From: SKVR01 sp037441525
GTDB lineage: Bacteria; Bacteroidota; Bacteroidia; Bacteroidales; UBA7960
Assembly: GCA_037441525.1 (NCBI GenBank)
Contig: JBBISA010000020.1
Coordinates: 1 to 59,079, forward strand
DNA length: 59,079 bases
Direction: 5' to 3'
Position numbers and translations under genes: made by a program. The notes beneath the pieces are model-generated. The model was not told the DNA's origin, did no database searches, and saw only the letters and a list, made by a program, of their open reading frames with translations. Below are positions 17,209 through 26,655 of the stretch, piece after piece (position 1 is the stretch's first letter; each line of letters opens with the position of its first letter).

Positions 17209-17269
17209 CATCAAATTATTACCTTTGATAGTATCAAATGATAATATCAAAGGTAATATTCATTTGATG
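17209..17269. other. 61-nt nested palindrome
   Basis: An outer 8-bp stem (CATCAAAT at 17209-17216 with ATTTGATG at 17262-17269) encloses a perfect 14-bp stem (17217-17230 with 17245-17258, arm TATTACCTTTGATA). The 14-nt loop itself contains ATCAAATGAT. It may terminate the M14-like gene, act as an operator, or be a tiny mobile repeat. Confidence 0.7.
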
Positions 17270-17456
17270 GAACTATCTGGAATTATAAAAACCTATCCAC
17301 CGCAACAGCAAGCCGGGATTTAAAGCAAGGAACTGAACCAACCCTTTTAATTAAAACCGCAAACAAGAACAATACGAAGGATAGGGTGGTAAACACCAAT
17401 ATCTGATAGTTTTCAGCCTAATTTCTTATTTTTGCTCTGTTTTAAACTTCACTGCC

Positions 17457-18176
17457 ATGGCCTTAGACACCATAATTGATCTTGATAAAATCGCAGTTTT
17501 TCAGAAAGAGCAGCTTGTGCTTTCGGGGGTTACTCTACAAATTGAGCGCGGCGAATTCTGCTACCTGATTGGCCGCACTGGCACCGGAAAAAGTTCGCTT
17601 ATGAAAGTGCTATATGCAGATCTGCCCCTGCGCGAAGGCAAGGCCAAGGTGGCAGGGTTTAATCTGCATGAACTAAAGGAGAAACAGATACCTTTTCTAC
17701 GGCGCAAGATCGGTATTGTTTTTCAGGATTTTCAGTTGCTGAACGACCGCAGCGTGCGCGACAACTTATTGTTTGTGATGAACGCCACCGGCTGGCGCGA
17801 TAAAATCGCCATGGAAGAACGACTCGAAAATGTTCTGGAAAAGGTAGGACTGCACACCAAGGGGTTTAAAATGCCCCATCAGTTGTCGGGGGGCGAACAA
17901 CAAAGGGTGGTTATTGCCAGAGCATTGATCAACGACCCCGATATTATACTGGCCGACGAGCCCACCGGCAATCTCGATCCCGAAACCAGCCTGGGTATCA
18001 TGGAACTGATGCGCGACATTAGCAAAACTGGCAGAGCTATTCTGATGGCTACCCACGACTATACCTTGTTTCAGGCTTTCCCGGGGCGTATTTTCCGGTG
18101 CGACAGAGGCAAGGTTATCGATCTTAACCCTGATCTATACCAGGGGCAGGAAGAAGAGACTGAGCAGGTTGAATAG
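17457..18176 (+). CDS. ftsE: FtsE-like ABC transporter ATPase
   Basis: A 239-residue ATPase with Walker A GRTGTGKSS (39-47), Q-loop VFQDFQLL, signature LSGGEQQR, Walker B IILADEPTGNLDP and the switch His in ATHDYTLF. Sequence and length fit FtsE, which pairs with FtsX to control peptidoglycan hydrolases at division; LolD-type ATPases are the nearest alternative. As often in Bacteroidota, ftsX is not adjacent. A -7 box TATTTTTG lies at 17427-17434, 23 bp before the start. The C-terminus has an acidic tail (GQEEETEQVE). Confidence 0.88.
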   Translation: MALDTIIDLDKIAVFQKEQLVLSGVTLQIERGEFCYLIGRTGTGKSSLMKVLYADLPLREGKAKVAGFNLHELKEKQIPFLRRKIGIVFQDFQLLNDRSVRDNLLFVMNATGWRDKIAMEERLENVLEKVGLHTKGFKMPHQLSGGEQQRVVIARALINDPDIILADEPTGNLDPETSLGIMELMRDISKTGRAILMATHDYTLFQAFPGRIFRCDRGKVIDLNPDLYQGQEEETEQVE

Positions 18177-18187
18177 CCCTTAAGGCT

Positions 18188-19312
18188 TTAAGCAAAGTCC
18201 TTGTAAACATTAATAAGGATTTTTTCCTCGTTTTCCCAGCATAGTTTTCCGGCCGCTTTTAGGGCATTTTTCTTCCAAAGTTCCAATCGTTCATTATCAG
18301 AGAGCATTTCCCTTATTTTTTTTGCAATGTGCTCAGGTTCATGATTTTCGATGCACATTCCCACTTTAAAACTCTCCACTACTTTTTTTACTTCCACCAT
18401 TGGCGAAGCCAGCACTGGTATTCCTGCGGCAAGATAATCGAACAGCTTGTTGGGAAGGCTGTATTTGTAGTTGATGCTAACGGGTTTGTCGAGCGATACA
18501 CCCAGGTCGCAAAGGCAGGTGTACTGCATCATTTTGTGGTAGGGCATCCGGGGAAGAAAATATACTTTGCGTTCCAGATGCAGTTCGTGGGCGAGTGTCT
18601 TTATGTATTCCCATTTTTCGCCGCTGCCAATGAAGTAAAGCACCACATCATCAAGACCATATTGCGGTTTCATGGCTGTAATGAGTTCTTCGGCACCTCG
18701 GTCAATATTGATTGCACCTCCCTGCATAAGTACAATCTTTTTATCCGTGGGTAACCCCAACAATGAGCGTGTAGTGTTTTTACAGACTTTATAGCGTTTG
18801 GGAAGGTTGCGCACCACAATCGGCCTTATGCCGTAATCCTTCTCATAAAGGTCTGCTATGGAATGATTTACAGTGATAACCTTTTTAAGTTTCGGGAAAA
18901 TCGATTTTTCGATAGAAGCCCAAAATCGTTTCACCCATGGACGGCCTTCAATTTCGGTCGACCCAAGAAAATACTCATGCGAATCGTAAACCAGGGGGAT
19001 AAATCGCAGGCGCGACATCAGGAAATTGGGCAGAAGGGTGTCGAGATCGTTGGAGACAAGCAGGTTGTTGCGGCGAAAAAACAAAAAGAAAAACAGCTTG
19101 ATATTGTATTCAGCGTAAAAAAGAAAGCCTTTCGAAAAAGCCATCCTAAAGCGAAAAGTTTTACACCTGATATGATTTACCGGAGCACTGCTGGATTTTT
19201 TTATTCCGATAAGGGTAACCTTATAGCCCAGCCTGGTAAGGAAATCGCAAACCTTTATTACTCTCTGGTCGGTGGCCAGATCGTTGGTAACAGAAACAGA
19301 TGCTCGCTTCAC
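18188..19312 (-). CDS. Glycosyltransferase family 4
   Basis: A 374-residue GT-B fold protein. The N-terminus SVTNDLATDQRVIKVCDFL is the classical start of GT4 enzymes in Bacteroidota polysaccharide pathways. DSHEYF and a long donor-side domain follow (VVLYFIGSGEKWEYIK, SLPNKLFDYLAAGIPVLAS), including the nucleotide-sugar binding region. It would transfer a sugar from an NDP donor to a lipid- or glycan-linked acceptor at the inner membrane; the exact sugar is unknown. It lies 53 bp downstream of nhaC on the same strand and might be co-transcribed, but no functional link is evident. Confidence 0.9.
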   Translation of the reverse strand: MKRASVSVTNDLATDQRVIKVCDFLTRLGYKVTLIGIKKSSSAPVNHIRCKTFRFRMAFSKGFLFYAEYNIKLFFFLFFRRNNLLVSNDLDTLLPNFLMSRLRFIPLVYDSHEYFLGSTEIEGRPWVKRFWASIEKSIFPKLKKVITVNHSIADLYEKDYGIRPIVVRNLPKRYKVCKNTTRSLLGLPTDKKIVLMQGGAINIDRGAEELITAMKPQYGLDDVVLYFIGSGEKWEYIKTLAHELHLERKVYFLPRMPYHKMMQYTCLCDLGVSLDKPVSINYKYSLPNKLFDYLAAGIPVLASPMVEVKKVVESFKVGMCIENHEPEHIAKKIREMLSDNERLELWKKNALKAAGKLCWENEEKILINVYKDFA

Positions 19313-19365
19313 TTATTAAGAATTATTCGACCAATAATATTAAACAACATGATGTTTTACGCAAA

Positions 19366-20841
19366 TTATGAGCTGGAGGATACATTCTCTGTTTCAGATG
19401 ATTTGTTATTAAACCGGGCTATTTTAATGTTAAAATAGGCGAAGATAATGGTCATAAAGGGGCTGATGATATTAAAAAAACAGTAGGGTAAGAATGTGAG
19501 GGTAGAAATGCCCAGGACTGTAGCCTGTGTGGCACCACATGTATTCCAGGGCACCAAAACTGAGGTAACTGTTCCACTGTCTTCGAGTGTCCGGCTCAGG
19601 TTTTGGGGCATTAGGCCTCGCTCGCGGTAGGTTTCGGCAAACATGCGTCCGGGGATAACAATGCTCAGGTATTGGTCGCTGGCAGTGATGTTAAAAAACA
19701 CACAGGTGCCCGCAGTAGATGCTACAAGAGACCCGGTATTGTGCGCAAGCCTGATTACTGATTCGGTAATACGATGCAGCAAACCACTCGACTCCATCAC
19801 TCCGCCAAATATCATGGCGCACATAATAAGCCATACGGTATTGAGCATACCTCGCATACCACCGGTTTCGAGCAGGCTGTTCACCATCTCGTTGCTGGTA
19901 GTTACATTTATCTGAGTATACATCGATTTCATTATGGCCACGAAAGTTGCCTTTCCGAAATTACCGGTTATGCCACTCACCTGTTCAATGATCTGAGGTT
20001 GAAAGATGAAAGCACATAAAGCTCCGGCAAGGGTGCCGATAAACAGGGCAGGCAGCGCAGGTATTTTTCTTACAATGAGAAAGATTACCAGGGCCGGCAC
20101 AAGAAACAACCATGGGGTAATGGTAAAGGTACTATCAATGGCATTCAGAACGGGGTTAATGTCGTCGTATTGGTTGCCTGCATGGTTGGTAAACCCCATC
20201 ACCAGGAAAATGATAAGGGTAATAGTCATGGTTGGAACTGTCGTAAAAACCATATATCTGATATGCGTAAACAGATCGGTTCCGGCCATGGCAGGTGCCA
20301 GATTGGTAGTATCGCTTAGAGGCGACATTTTATCGCCAAAGTAAGCGCCCGAAATAATGGCTCCGGCGATAACTCCATCTGGAATGCCCAATGCCCGGCC
20401 AATGCCCAGCAATGCCACCCCCAGCGTAGCCACAGTTGACCATGAGCTGCCCGTGGCCAGCGATACCAGTGCACTAACCACACAAGCTGCAAATAAGATG
20501 ATGGTAGGATTCAGAATTTTCAATCCGTAGTAGATCATTGCCGGAACAATACCCCCAAGAAGCCAGGTTCCCGCCAGGGAACCAATCATAAGCAAAATAA
20601 GAATGGCGGTCATAGCCGAGCCGATACCTTTAACAATTCCTTTAAGCAGGTCTTCCCACCTGTGCCCCAGCCACATGGCTATGATCGATGCCACAGCGGC
20701 AGAAAGTATCAGCACAATCTGGTTGGAACCCGAAAGGGAATCATCGCCAAAAATGGTAACATTTACTGATATAAGCAGAGTAAGAAAGAATACCGGAATA
20801 AGAGCCACCAGAAGGGTGGGGCGGCGGGTAGTTTTTGTCAT
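19366..20841 (-). CDS. nhaC: Na+/H+ antiporter NhaC family
   Basis: A 491-residue protein with 11-12 predicted transmembrane helices. Family motifs include GSSWSTVATLGVALLGIGRA, GAIISGAYFGDKMSPLSDTT (the conserved inner repeat with Asp and Ser/Thr residues) and NITASDQYLSIVIPGRMFAE with VLVPWNTCGAT. It exchanges sodium for protons and supports Na+ and pH homeostasis. The start precedes a short basic stretch and a first helix (TLLVALIPVFFLTLLI). It heads a possible two-gene unit with the glycosyltransferase. Confidence 0.92.
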   Translation of the reverse strand: MTKTTRRPTLLVALIPVFFLTLLISVNVTIFGDDSLSGSNQIVLILSAAVASIIAMWLGHRWEDLLKGIVKGIGSAMTAILILLMIGSLAGTWLLGGIVPAMIYYGLKILNPTIILFAACVVSALVSLATGSSWSTVATLGVALLGIGRALGIPDGVIAGAIISGAYFGDKMSPLSDTTNLAPAMAGTDLFTHIRYMVFTTVPTMTITLIIFLVMGFTNHAGNQYDDINPVLNAIDSTFTITPWLFLVPALVIFLIVRKIPALPALFIGTLAGALCAFIFQPQIIEQVSGITGNFGKATFVAIMKSMYTQINVTTSNEMVNSLLETGGMRGMLNTVWLIMCAMIFGGVMESSGLLHRITESVIRLAHNTGSLVASTAGTCVFFNITASDQYLSIVIPGRMFAETYRERGLMPQNLSRTLEDSGTVTSVLVPWNTCGATQATVLGISTLTFLPYCFFNIISPFMTIIFAYFNIKIARFNNKSSETENVSSSS

Positions 20842-20955
20842 AAATGCCCTTTGTGATAATTTGCCAGTATGAGATGAATTAACCAGGGGCTAAAGTAAGA
20901 CCATTTTTTCTGAAAACGCAAATATAATTTGGCAGGATAGCGCTATTATTATCCA

Positions 20956-20963
20956 TACTTTTG
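20956..20963 (+). promoter_or_regulatory. -7 box just before DUF3109 gene (possible leaderless mRNA)
   Basis: TACTTTTG fits TAnnTTTG and ends 5 bp before the ATG at 20969. If used, transcription starts at or beside the A of the start codon. The nearest -33-like TTTG (20928-20931) is 24 bp upstream, slightly longer than ideal. Confidence 0.45.
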
Positions 20964-20968
20964 CACCC

Positions 20969-21553
20969 ATGATAATCATTGATAATACTCTCATTTCCGA
21001 CGAAATTTACACCGAATGTTTTGTATGTAATTTGCCTGCGTGCCATGGCGGATGCTGTGTGCATGGCGATGCCGGGGCTCCCCTCGACAAGGATGAAACC
21101 CAAATTCTGGAAAGGATTTACCCTTCCATCAAACCATACCTTCGCCCTGAAGGCATTAGTGCAATTGAAAAAAATGGCTGCTGGACTGATGAAACCGGAG
21201 ATTTTACCACCCCATTGGTGAACCGCCAGGAATGTGCCTACGTTTTTTTTGATGATGATAAAATTGCCAAATGTGCTATTGAAAAAGCCTGGGAAGAAGG
21301 TGTGACAGATTTTAAGAAGCCCATTTCATGCCATTTATACCCCATACGTATAACCAGGTACTCCAACTATGAAGCAGTAAACTACCACAGGTGGCCTATT
21401 TGCGATCCGGCCCGAAACAACGGAAAAGCCCTGAAGGTGAAAATCTATCAGTTTCTTAAGGAACCCCTTGTTCGTAAATATGGTGAGAACTGGTATGAGC
21501 AACTCGATGAATATATAAAGCGTACTATCGAAAATCAGAATTCTAAAACCTGA
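20969..21553 (+). CDS. DUF3109 cysteine-rich protein
   Basis: A 194-residue cytosolic protein starting MIIIDNTLISDEIYTECFVC. Cysteines occur as CNLPACHGGCC, NGCW, QECAYV, AKCAIEKAW, SCHLYPIR and WPICDP, the conserved pattern of DUF3109, which resembles the zinc/iron-sulfur cluster binding CxxxCC proteins (YkgJ relatives). Function is unknown; metal binding is inferred. Its 3' end overlaps the convergent Yip1 gene by 11 bp. Confidence 0.88.
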   Translation: MIIIDNTLISDEIYTECFVCNLPACHGGCCVHGDAGAPLDKDETQILERIYPSIKPYLRPEGISAIEKNGCWTDETGDFTTPLVNRQECAYVFFDDDKIAKCAIEKAWEEGVTDFKKPISCHLYPIRITRYSNYEAVNYHRWPICDPARNNGKALKVKIYQFLKEPLVRKYGENWYEQLDEYIKRTIENQNSKT

Positions 21554-22109
21554 AGCCCACAAGGATGGTTGCCAGAATTACGGTAATGACCAGTCTTACT
21601 CCAAAAATCAGAATCAACGAAATTATTGTAAATCCCATTTGCTTATGTGGCGGAATCTGAAGCATAGCACCGGTACCTCTCAGGAACAGAAACACCAAAA
21701 ACCCAATGGCAATAAAATTGAGAAACTGAAGTACAGGGTGTAAGGATGAAAACAATGTAACTATAAATACCGGGCTATAGGAAAAGGAGATAAGCGAAAG
21801 AGTGGGATCGAAAAGTTTTGTGCCTTCAAAACGCGGTGCAAGCATTGAAATAAGGTACGCACTTACGAAAATAGCCGATAGGGTGCCACTCAGGTTGATA
21901 AGCAGTATTTGGTTGGGGGTAAAACCGAAGTCAATAAAGGGTTTTGCATTGAATATTACCAACATTAAAGAGCTTATAAAAACAAGCGGCGTAAGGTAAT
22001 ATCCTAAAACCTGCTGCCACGCCAGGCCTCTTTCCTGAATAATTTTCCATGCCATGTCCGTTTTGGTAAACAGAAGAATCTGAATCTTAAGAAGTTCTTT
22101 TATGTCCAA
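21543..22109 (-). CDS. Yip1-family membrane protein
   Basis: A 188-residue protein with an amphipathic N-terminus (MDIKELLKIQILLFTKTDMAWKIIQ, residues quoted only in part as conserved in the family) and about five hydrophobic helices. The layout matches bacterial Yip1 domain proteins of unknown function. It shares an 11-bp tail-to-tail overlap with the DUF3109 gene. It is monocistronic and divergent from xerD. Confidence 0.75.
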   Translation of the reverse strand: MDIKELLKIQILLFTKTDMAWKIIQERGLAWQQVLGYYLTPLVFISSLMLVIFNAKPFIDFGFTPNQILLINLSGTLSAIFVSAYLISMLAPRFEGTKLFDPTLSLISFSYSPVFIVTLFSSLHPVLQFLNFIAIGFLVFLFLRGTGAMLQIPPHKQMGFTIISLILIFGVRLVITVILATILVGFRF

Positions 22110-22236
22110 AATATTTGGTAATTAATGTGTGGAGAATAATAATGTTTCAGTCAGCAAAAATACAATTAAATCGCCGGCTGATTGGATGTTTTGTTAAGGC
22201 AAATGGTTTTATCTTTACCTGCCAAACCAACAAGCT

Positions 22237-23163
22237 ATGAGCTGGAGTAAACATCTGAAAGGCTTTGAAGAGTTTTTACAATTAGAGAAATCTCTCTCCG
22301 TCCATAGCATTTCGGCGTATATCCACGATGTAAAGGCCCTTCAGCAATATTTATCGGTAACCCATCCTAAGGTAATGCCACACCAGGTAACCTTTGAGCA
22401 ACTCACAGGTTTTGTGCTATCGTTAGCCAGAATGGGTTTGGCAGCACCCACCCAGGCCCGGATGATATCTGGCATTAAAGCGTTTTTCAAATATTTGCTT
22501 ATCGAAGAGGTAATTGTTAAAAGCCCGGCGTCCCTGCTTACTTCTCCAAAGATTGGCCGCAAACTGCCCGATGTGCTTTCGGTGAATGAGATTGATGATA
22601 TGGTCGGTTCCATTGACCTGAGCCAGCCCCAGGGGCAACGAAACAAAGCCATTGTTGAGTTGCTATACGGCAGCGGATTACGGGTGTCGGAAGCTGTGGA
22701 ACTGAAAATGGCTGACATATTTTTCGATGACGAGTTTCTGCGTATTACCGGTAAGGGAAACAAACAAAGGTTAGTACCACTTGGCCGCCATGCACGCAAA
22801 GAACTTAAACTTTATATAGACAATAACCGCAAACAGATATCTATACAAAAAGGATTTGAAGGATATGTGTTTTTAAACAAGGCCGGACGTAAGATTTCGC
22901 GGATAATGATATTTATGGTAATAAAAGAGTTGGCCGAAAGAGCCAATATCCGCAAATCTATTAGCCCACATTCACTAAGGCACAGTTTTGCCACCCATCT
23001 GGTTGAAGGGGGAGCCGACCTCAGGGCGGTGCAGGATATGCTGGGGCATGAGTCAATTTCCACTACCGAAATTTATGCTCATCTTACCAGGGAATATCTT
23101 CGTGACAACCTTATTTCGTTTCATCCAAGAGGCCAAATCAGTCATAATAACCGCCGAAATTAA
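22237..23163 (+). CDS. xerD: Tyrosine recombinase XerD/XerC type
   Basis: A 308-residue recombinase with an N-terminal SAM-like DNA-binding domain (about 1-90) and a catalytic domain carrying Arg149 (GSGLRVSE), Lys173 (TGKGNKQR), His245 and Arg248 (HSLRHSFATH), His271 (GHESISTTEIYAHL) and nucleophile Tyr280. The size and lack of accessory domains fit the housekeeping enzyme that resolves chromosome dimers at dif rather than an integrase of a mobile element. XerD rather than XerC is likely but not certain. It lies 79 bp upstream of a T9SS protein gene. Confidence 0.92.
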   Translation: MSWSKHLKGFEEFLQLEKSLSVHSISAYIHDVKALQQYLSVTHPKVMPHQVTFEQLTGFVLSLARMGLAAPTQARMISGIKAFFKYLLIEEVIVKSPASLLTSPKIGRKLPDVLSVNEIDDMVGSIDLSQPQGQRNKAIVELLYGSGLRVSEAVELKMADIFFDDEFLRITGKGNKQRLVPLGRHARKELKLYIDNNRKQISIQKGFEGYVFLNKAGRKISRIMIFMVIKELAERANIRKSISPHSLRHSFATHLVEGGADLRAVQDMLGHESISTTEIYAHLTREYLRDNLISFHPRGQISHNNRRN

Positions 23164-23242
23164 TCTTATGTTAATCTGTTTTGCTCCCATAATTACTAAA
23201 TTTGTATGTGCAAATTTTTCTTTCTAACAAATACTATTTATT

Positions 23243-25807
23243 ATGAATCAAATCATTACCAGCTTAATCCCGAGTAAGTTTAGGGTAACGACCCTGGCTT
23301 CATTTTTAGTTTTCTGTTGTTTATCAGGTGCTTTTCTTCCGGCATTGCAGGCCGAAGATACCAGCAATCAGGCTACATTCAGTCACATGCAAACATCCCT
23401 TGTGGTTGTTGGATGGACTTTCCCGGTCGACAACCAGGTGACCGCTGATCAGGGTGCTGAAATGAATTTAAATAAAACCATTTCGCGTGAGAGCGCTTAT
23501 ACAGGTGCATATTCATGGTTTGCAGGGGCTACTACCAGAAGTATCTCATCGGTGCAATGGCATAATGGAGTTGACTCAAAATCCTGGGTTGTTGAGTTCT
23601 CAACACTTGGTTTTACCGACCTTACCATTAGCAGTGCCCAGCGTAGTTCCGATACTGGTCCGGCAAATTTTAAACTTCAATACCGTATAGGAGAGGGCGA
23701 ATGGAGCGATGTAAGAGGTGCATCCATAACTGTCGCCAACGACAATTTTGTATCGGGCAAACTGACCAAAGTTGCCCTTCCTGCCGAAATGTGGCAACAG
23801 CCCAGTGTATCGCTGCGGTGGGTGGTTACAAGCACAACAGCCGTAAATAATGCAACAGTGGCATCAGCAGGGACATCGCGTATCGACAATATCATTGTTG
23901 AAGGGGTTGCAGGCAATTTGCAACTTTCGGTTGCTTCTGTTAAGCCTGTTAATAATATCATTGTTGCTAAAGGAACCCCATTTCAGAATCTAAATCTTCC
24001 TTCCAATGTTGAAGTAATCCTGAATACATCGCAAGTGGTTACAATGGCAGTTAATTGGTTGTCGTCAGGGTATAATGGTGATGTTGTTGCTGAATATTTA
24101 ATTGAAGGGGAGCTTGTACTCACCGGTGATATCAGTAATCCGGGCAACGTAAAGGCAAAAATAAAAGTGAATGTGCTTGAAGAGATTGTAATTCTGGAAA
24201 TTACAAATGGGCAGGTTTTTGACAATACCCTCGAAGTGCAACAAGGCACTACTTTCAATGCTCTTCAACTTCCTGCCAAAGCAAATTTTATTCTTGCAAA
24301 CAGTTCGGAAATTCTACTTAATGTGGTTTGGAAACAGGGTATCTACGATCCAGCCGTTCCGGGCCTTTACAATATCGAGGGTGAGCCGGTTCTTGCCTCA
24401 GGTATTGCCAACACGGCCAGAGTTGTGGCAATACAAAAGGTGAAAGTAATTGCTGTGCTTGAAGAGTTGGTTATTGCCGGATGGAATTTTAATGCCAGCA
24501 CTCACGAAACCACATCAGGTATACCAGGTAATAACGGCAGTTCTGTTTTTAGAGAACCTCAGTATACAGTAACCTACACCTTCCCGGCCGGTGCCAGTGG
24601 CAATGCTCTCTCGAGCAGATCATGGCATGATGGAATTGCTACGAAATACTGGTGGACGACAATTTCAACCTCGGGCTACTGGCAGCTGAATCTGTCGAGC
24701 AAGCAACGAAGCTCCAGTACCGGCCCCAAAGACTTTAAAATACAATACCGGTTGGGCAATACCGGCGAATGGACTGATATTGATGGCTCAACTATTACCA
24801 ATGGAGATAGCTTTTCTGTAGGGGTAATCACAAACCTGAGCCTTCCGGAAGAATGTAACAACAAACCCATCCTGCAATTAAGATGGGTGCTAACCTCAAA
24901 CATTGCAGTAAACGGCGGAGCCATCGGACCTACTGGCACATCGGCTATCGACGATATTGTGGTAAAAGGTTTTTTTAACCCTGATTTTCGTCGTACCATT
25001 ACCGATATCGAGCCCTTACCTCCTGTTGTTGTTTTGCAGGGAACACCGGCTAACGAAGTCGTTTTGCCTCCCCTGGTTACCGTTGTCTACGATAGCTTTG
25101 GAAAAACAACGGTACCGGTAGTCTGGAACCTTGCTCCATACAACGGCAATACATTAGGGGATTACCAGCTTACAGGCCAATTACAGCTTCCTTTAAATAT
25201 GGTCAACCCCGATGAGTTCCAACCTGTTATTGTTGTTAAAGTAGTGCCCGAAATCAGGAAATTCAACGTTACTTTTAATGTTGACATGACAGGCGCTCCT
25301 GGCTTTAATGCCGAATTGCAGGATGTTTACATTACCGGTTCCATGTTTAATTATGCTTTTCCGGGGCAATTTCCCGAGCAGCAGAAAATGCAGAGTGTAT
25401 CTGGCAATCTGTTCACCAAAACTTTAAACATCCAGGAAGGTGACCACATTTACAAATATTATATCGGTACTGGTCTTTCATCCCCTGAACCGGGCGCCGA
25501 CCGCAGAGTAACAGTATCATCAGATATCACTTTCAATGATATCTGGAGCGCTACATCTGTTGACAATCCAGCCCTAATTAAAGTAATGATGTATCCCAAT
25601 CCGGGAATTCGATCAACAACAATATCATCAGACATGATGATAAACGAAATTATGATTTCTGATGTAAGCGGGAGAACCGTTTATTCAAAAAAGCTTGCTG
25701 ATGTGTCAACTGTTGTCGACCTTACCAACCTTCATGAAGGAATGTACCTTGTAAGGATAAAAACCGATGCAGGGGTTGTGATTCAAAAACTCATTATCAG
25801 ACGTTAA
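23243..25807 (+). CDS. Large T9SS-secreted protein with duplicated beta-sandwich and Ig-like modules
   Basis: An 854-residue exported protein. After a signal peptide (about 1-37, ending LPALQAED) comes a module of about 170 residues (VVVGWTFPVDN to SRIDNIIVEG). A second copy follows (VIAGWNFNASTHE to SAIDDIVVKG), and both share QRSS(D/S)TGP and LRWV(V/L)TS. Three Ig-like segments are interspersed, each with a 'GT + hydrophobic, VxW, GxY' pattern, at about 232-318, 319-405 and 590-675. A CBM-like domain (FNVTFNVDMTGAP, then HIYKYYIG) precedes the C-terminal type IX sorting domain, which starts YPNPG and ends with the basic tail IIRR. Role is unknown; a surface or matrix protein is likely. Confidence 0.82.
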   Translation: MNQIITSLIPSKFRVTTLASFLVFCCLSGAFLPALQAEDTSNQATFSHMQTSLVVVGWTFPVDNQVTADQGAEMNLNKTISRESAYTGAYSWFAGATTRSISSVQWHNGVDSKSWVVEFSTLGFTDLTISSAQRSSDTGPANFKLQYRIGEGEWSDVRGASITVANDNFVSGKLTKVALPAEMWQQPSVSLRWVVTSTTAVNNATVASAGTSRIDNIIVEGVAGNLQLSVASVKPVNNIIVAKGTPFQNLNLPSNVEVILNTSQVVTMAVNWLSSGYNGDVVAEYLIEGELVLTGDISNPGNVKAKIKVNVLEEIVILEITNGQVFDNTLEVQQGTTFNALQLPAKANFILANSSEILLNVVWKQGIYDPAVPGLYNIEGEPVLASGIANTARVVAIQKVKVIAVLEELVIAGWNFNASTHETTSGIPGNNGSSVFREPQYTVTYTFPAGASGNALSSRSWHDGIATKYWWTTISTSGYWQLNLSSKQRSSSTGPKDFKIQYRLGNTGEWTDIDGSTITNGDSFSVGVITNLSLPEECNNKPILQLRWVLTSNIAVNGGAIGPTGTSAIDDIVVKGFFNPDFRRTITDIEPLPPVVVLQGTPANEVVLPPLVTVVYDSFGKTTVPVVWNLAPYNGNTLGDYQLTGQLQLPLNMVNPDEFQPVIVVKVVPEIRKFNVTFNVDMTGAPGFNAELQDVYITGSMFNYAFPGQFPEQQKMQSVSGNLFTKTLNIQEGDHIYKYYIGTGLSSPEPGADRRVTVSSDITFNDIWSATSVDNPALIKVMMYPNPGIRSTTISSDMMINEIMISDVSGRTVYSKKLADVSTVVDLTNLHEGMYLVRIKTDAGVVIQKLIIRR

Positions 25808-25870
25808 CAGATAATTTAAACCTGATTTAAAGGTTAATTGATTTTTATATTAGATATTTCCGACCTTCTT

Positions 25871-25926
25871 GGTTCCCTGCCCGGTATTGATAACTCCGCA
25901 TATACACTTTATACCGGGCAGGAACC
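25871..25926 (+). terminator. Long hairpin after the T9SS gene
   Basis: GGTTCCCTGCCCGGTAT (25871-25887) pairs with ATACCGGGCAGGAACC (25911-25926), one mismatch, 23-nt loop. No T-run follows, so it may act in transcript stability instead of intrinsic termination. Confidence 0.5.
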
Positions 25927-26183
25927 TTCCCAAACGATTAACGACAAGTAAGTGCCTGTTATTGACTTTGATTTTTCTGTAAGGTCGGTAATCCTGATTA
26001 TTAAATAACGAAAATAATTTTGCGCCAATAGCTTAGATACTAATCAGTATTGTCAAACCCGCCGAAAAAATTGAAATTATTGCATCAAGAGCTGTACTGC
26101 TTTGTCCTGCCTCTTAGTTTTACTCCAACCCAGTCGTTAAGTATGTTACGGTTTCTTCGATTTCACCGCTTAATAAAACAAGT

Positions 26184-26401
26184 GTTTATTCCGTATTAGT
26201 CATTAGGAATGCAATGAACTAATGACTTAGCCGGGGTTACCCCGCCTTAGAAAAACATAAATTGTAAGCATTTCTGATTACAATTTATAGTTTTTCTTAT
26301 GCGAATTGTCGTTCTAATAATATTATAATCAATAACTTATACTGAAGTTTTTCTAATGACGGTTATTATAAAAATCGTCTAAATACAAATCTGGGTTTAT
26401 T
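26184..26401 (+). repeat. Family 1 dispersed element, copy B (full length)
   Basis: Same order of parts as copy A: left end ATTAGTCATTAGGAATGCAA, a GGGGTTACCCC hairpin, the main hairpin at 26249-26297 (arms beginning AGAAAAAC and ending AGTTTTTCT, loop with AAGCATTTCTG-like sequence), and right end AAATACAAATCTGGGTTTAT. Arm bases differ from copy A yet still pair, which suggests structure is preserved. Confidence 0.85.
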
Positions 26402-26416
26402 TCTGAGATCAGGAAG

Positions 26417-26518
26417 ATGATAGTAATTTTAGAAGCCGTTAAAAAAGATGAAATCATTGATTTATCGAAACTTACCCCCGGCAATTACGTATTTGGTATT
26501 TTGGGAGATGATTTTTGA
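26417..26518 (+). pseudogene. Short fragment resembling a type IX sorting domain end
   Basis: A 33-codon frame directly after family 1 copy B ends with DLSKLTPGNYVFGILGDDF, close to the 'DLS.L..G.Y...I' pattern at the end of T9SS type A sorting domains. It lacks the upstream YPNP part and any signal sequence, so it is probably a remnant of a former secreted-protein gene. Similarity is short. Confidence 0.35.
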
Positions 26519-26655
26519 GCAGAGCTAAGGTTAAGGAAGATTCCCTGGATTTTTTTAAATATGGATCCCCCGGTTTTGCATCTGTTTTCACTGCCAAAAT
26601 TATTTCTTTTCTTCGTTTTTGATTTGTTTTAAGCTTAATTTTGCACTATAATTCA

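Noticed and set aside
22237..23163. XerD as a mobile-element integrase
   Set aside because: Length and domains fit the housekeeping recombinase, and no att repeats or phage/plasmid genes flank it.
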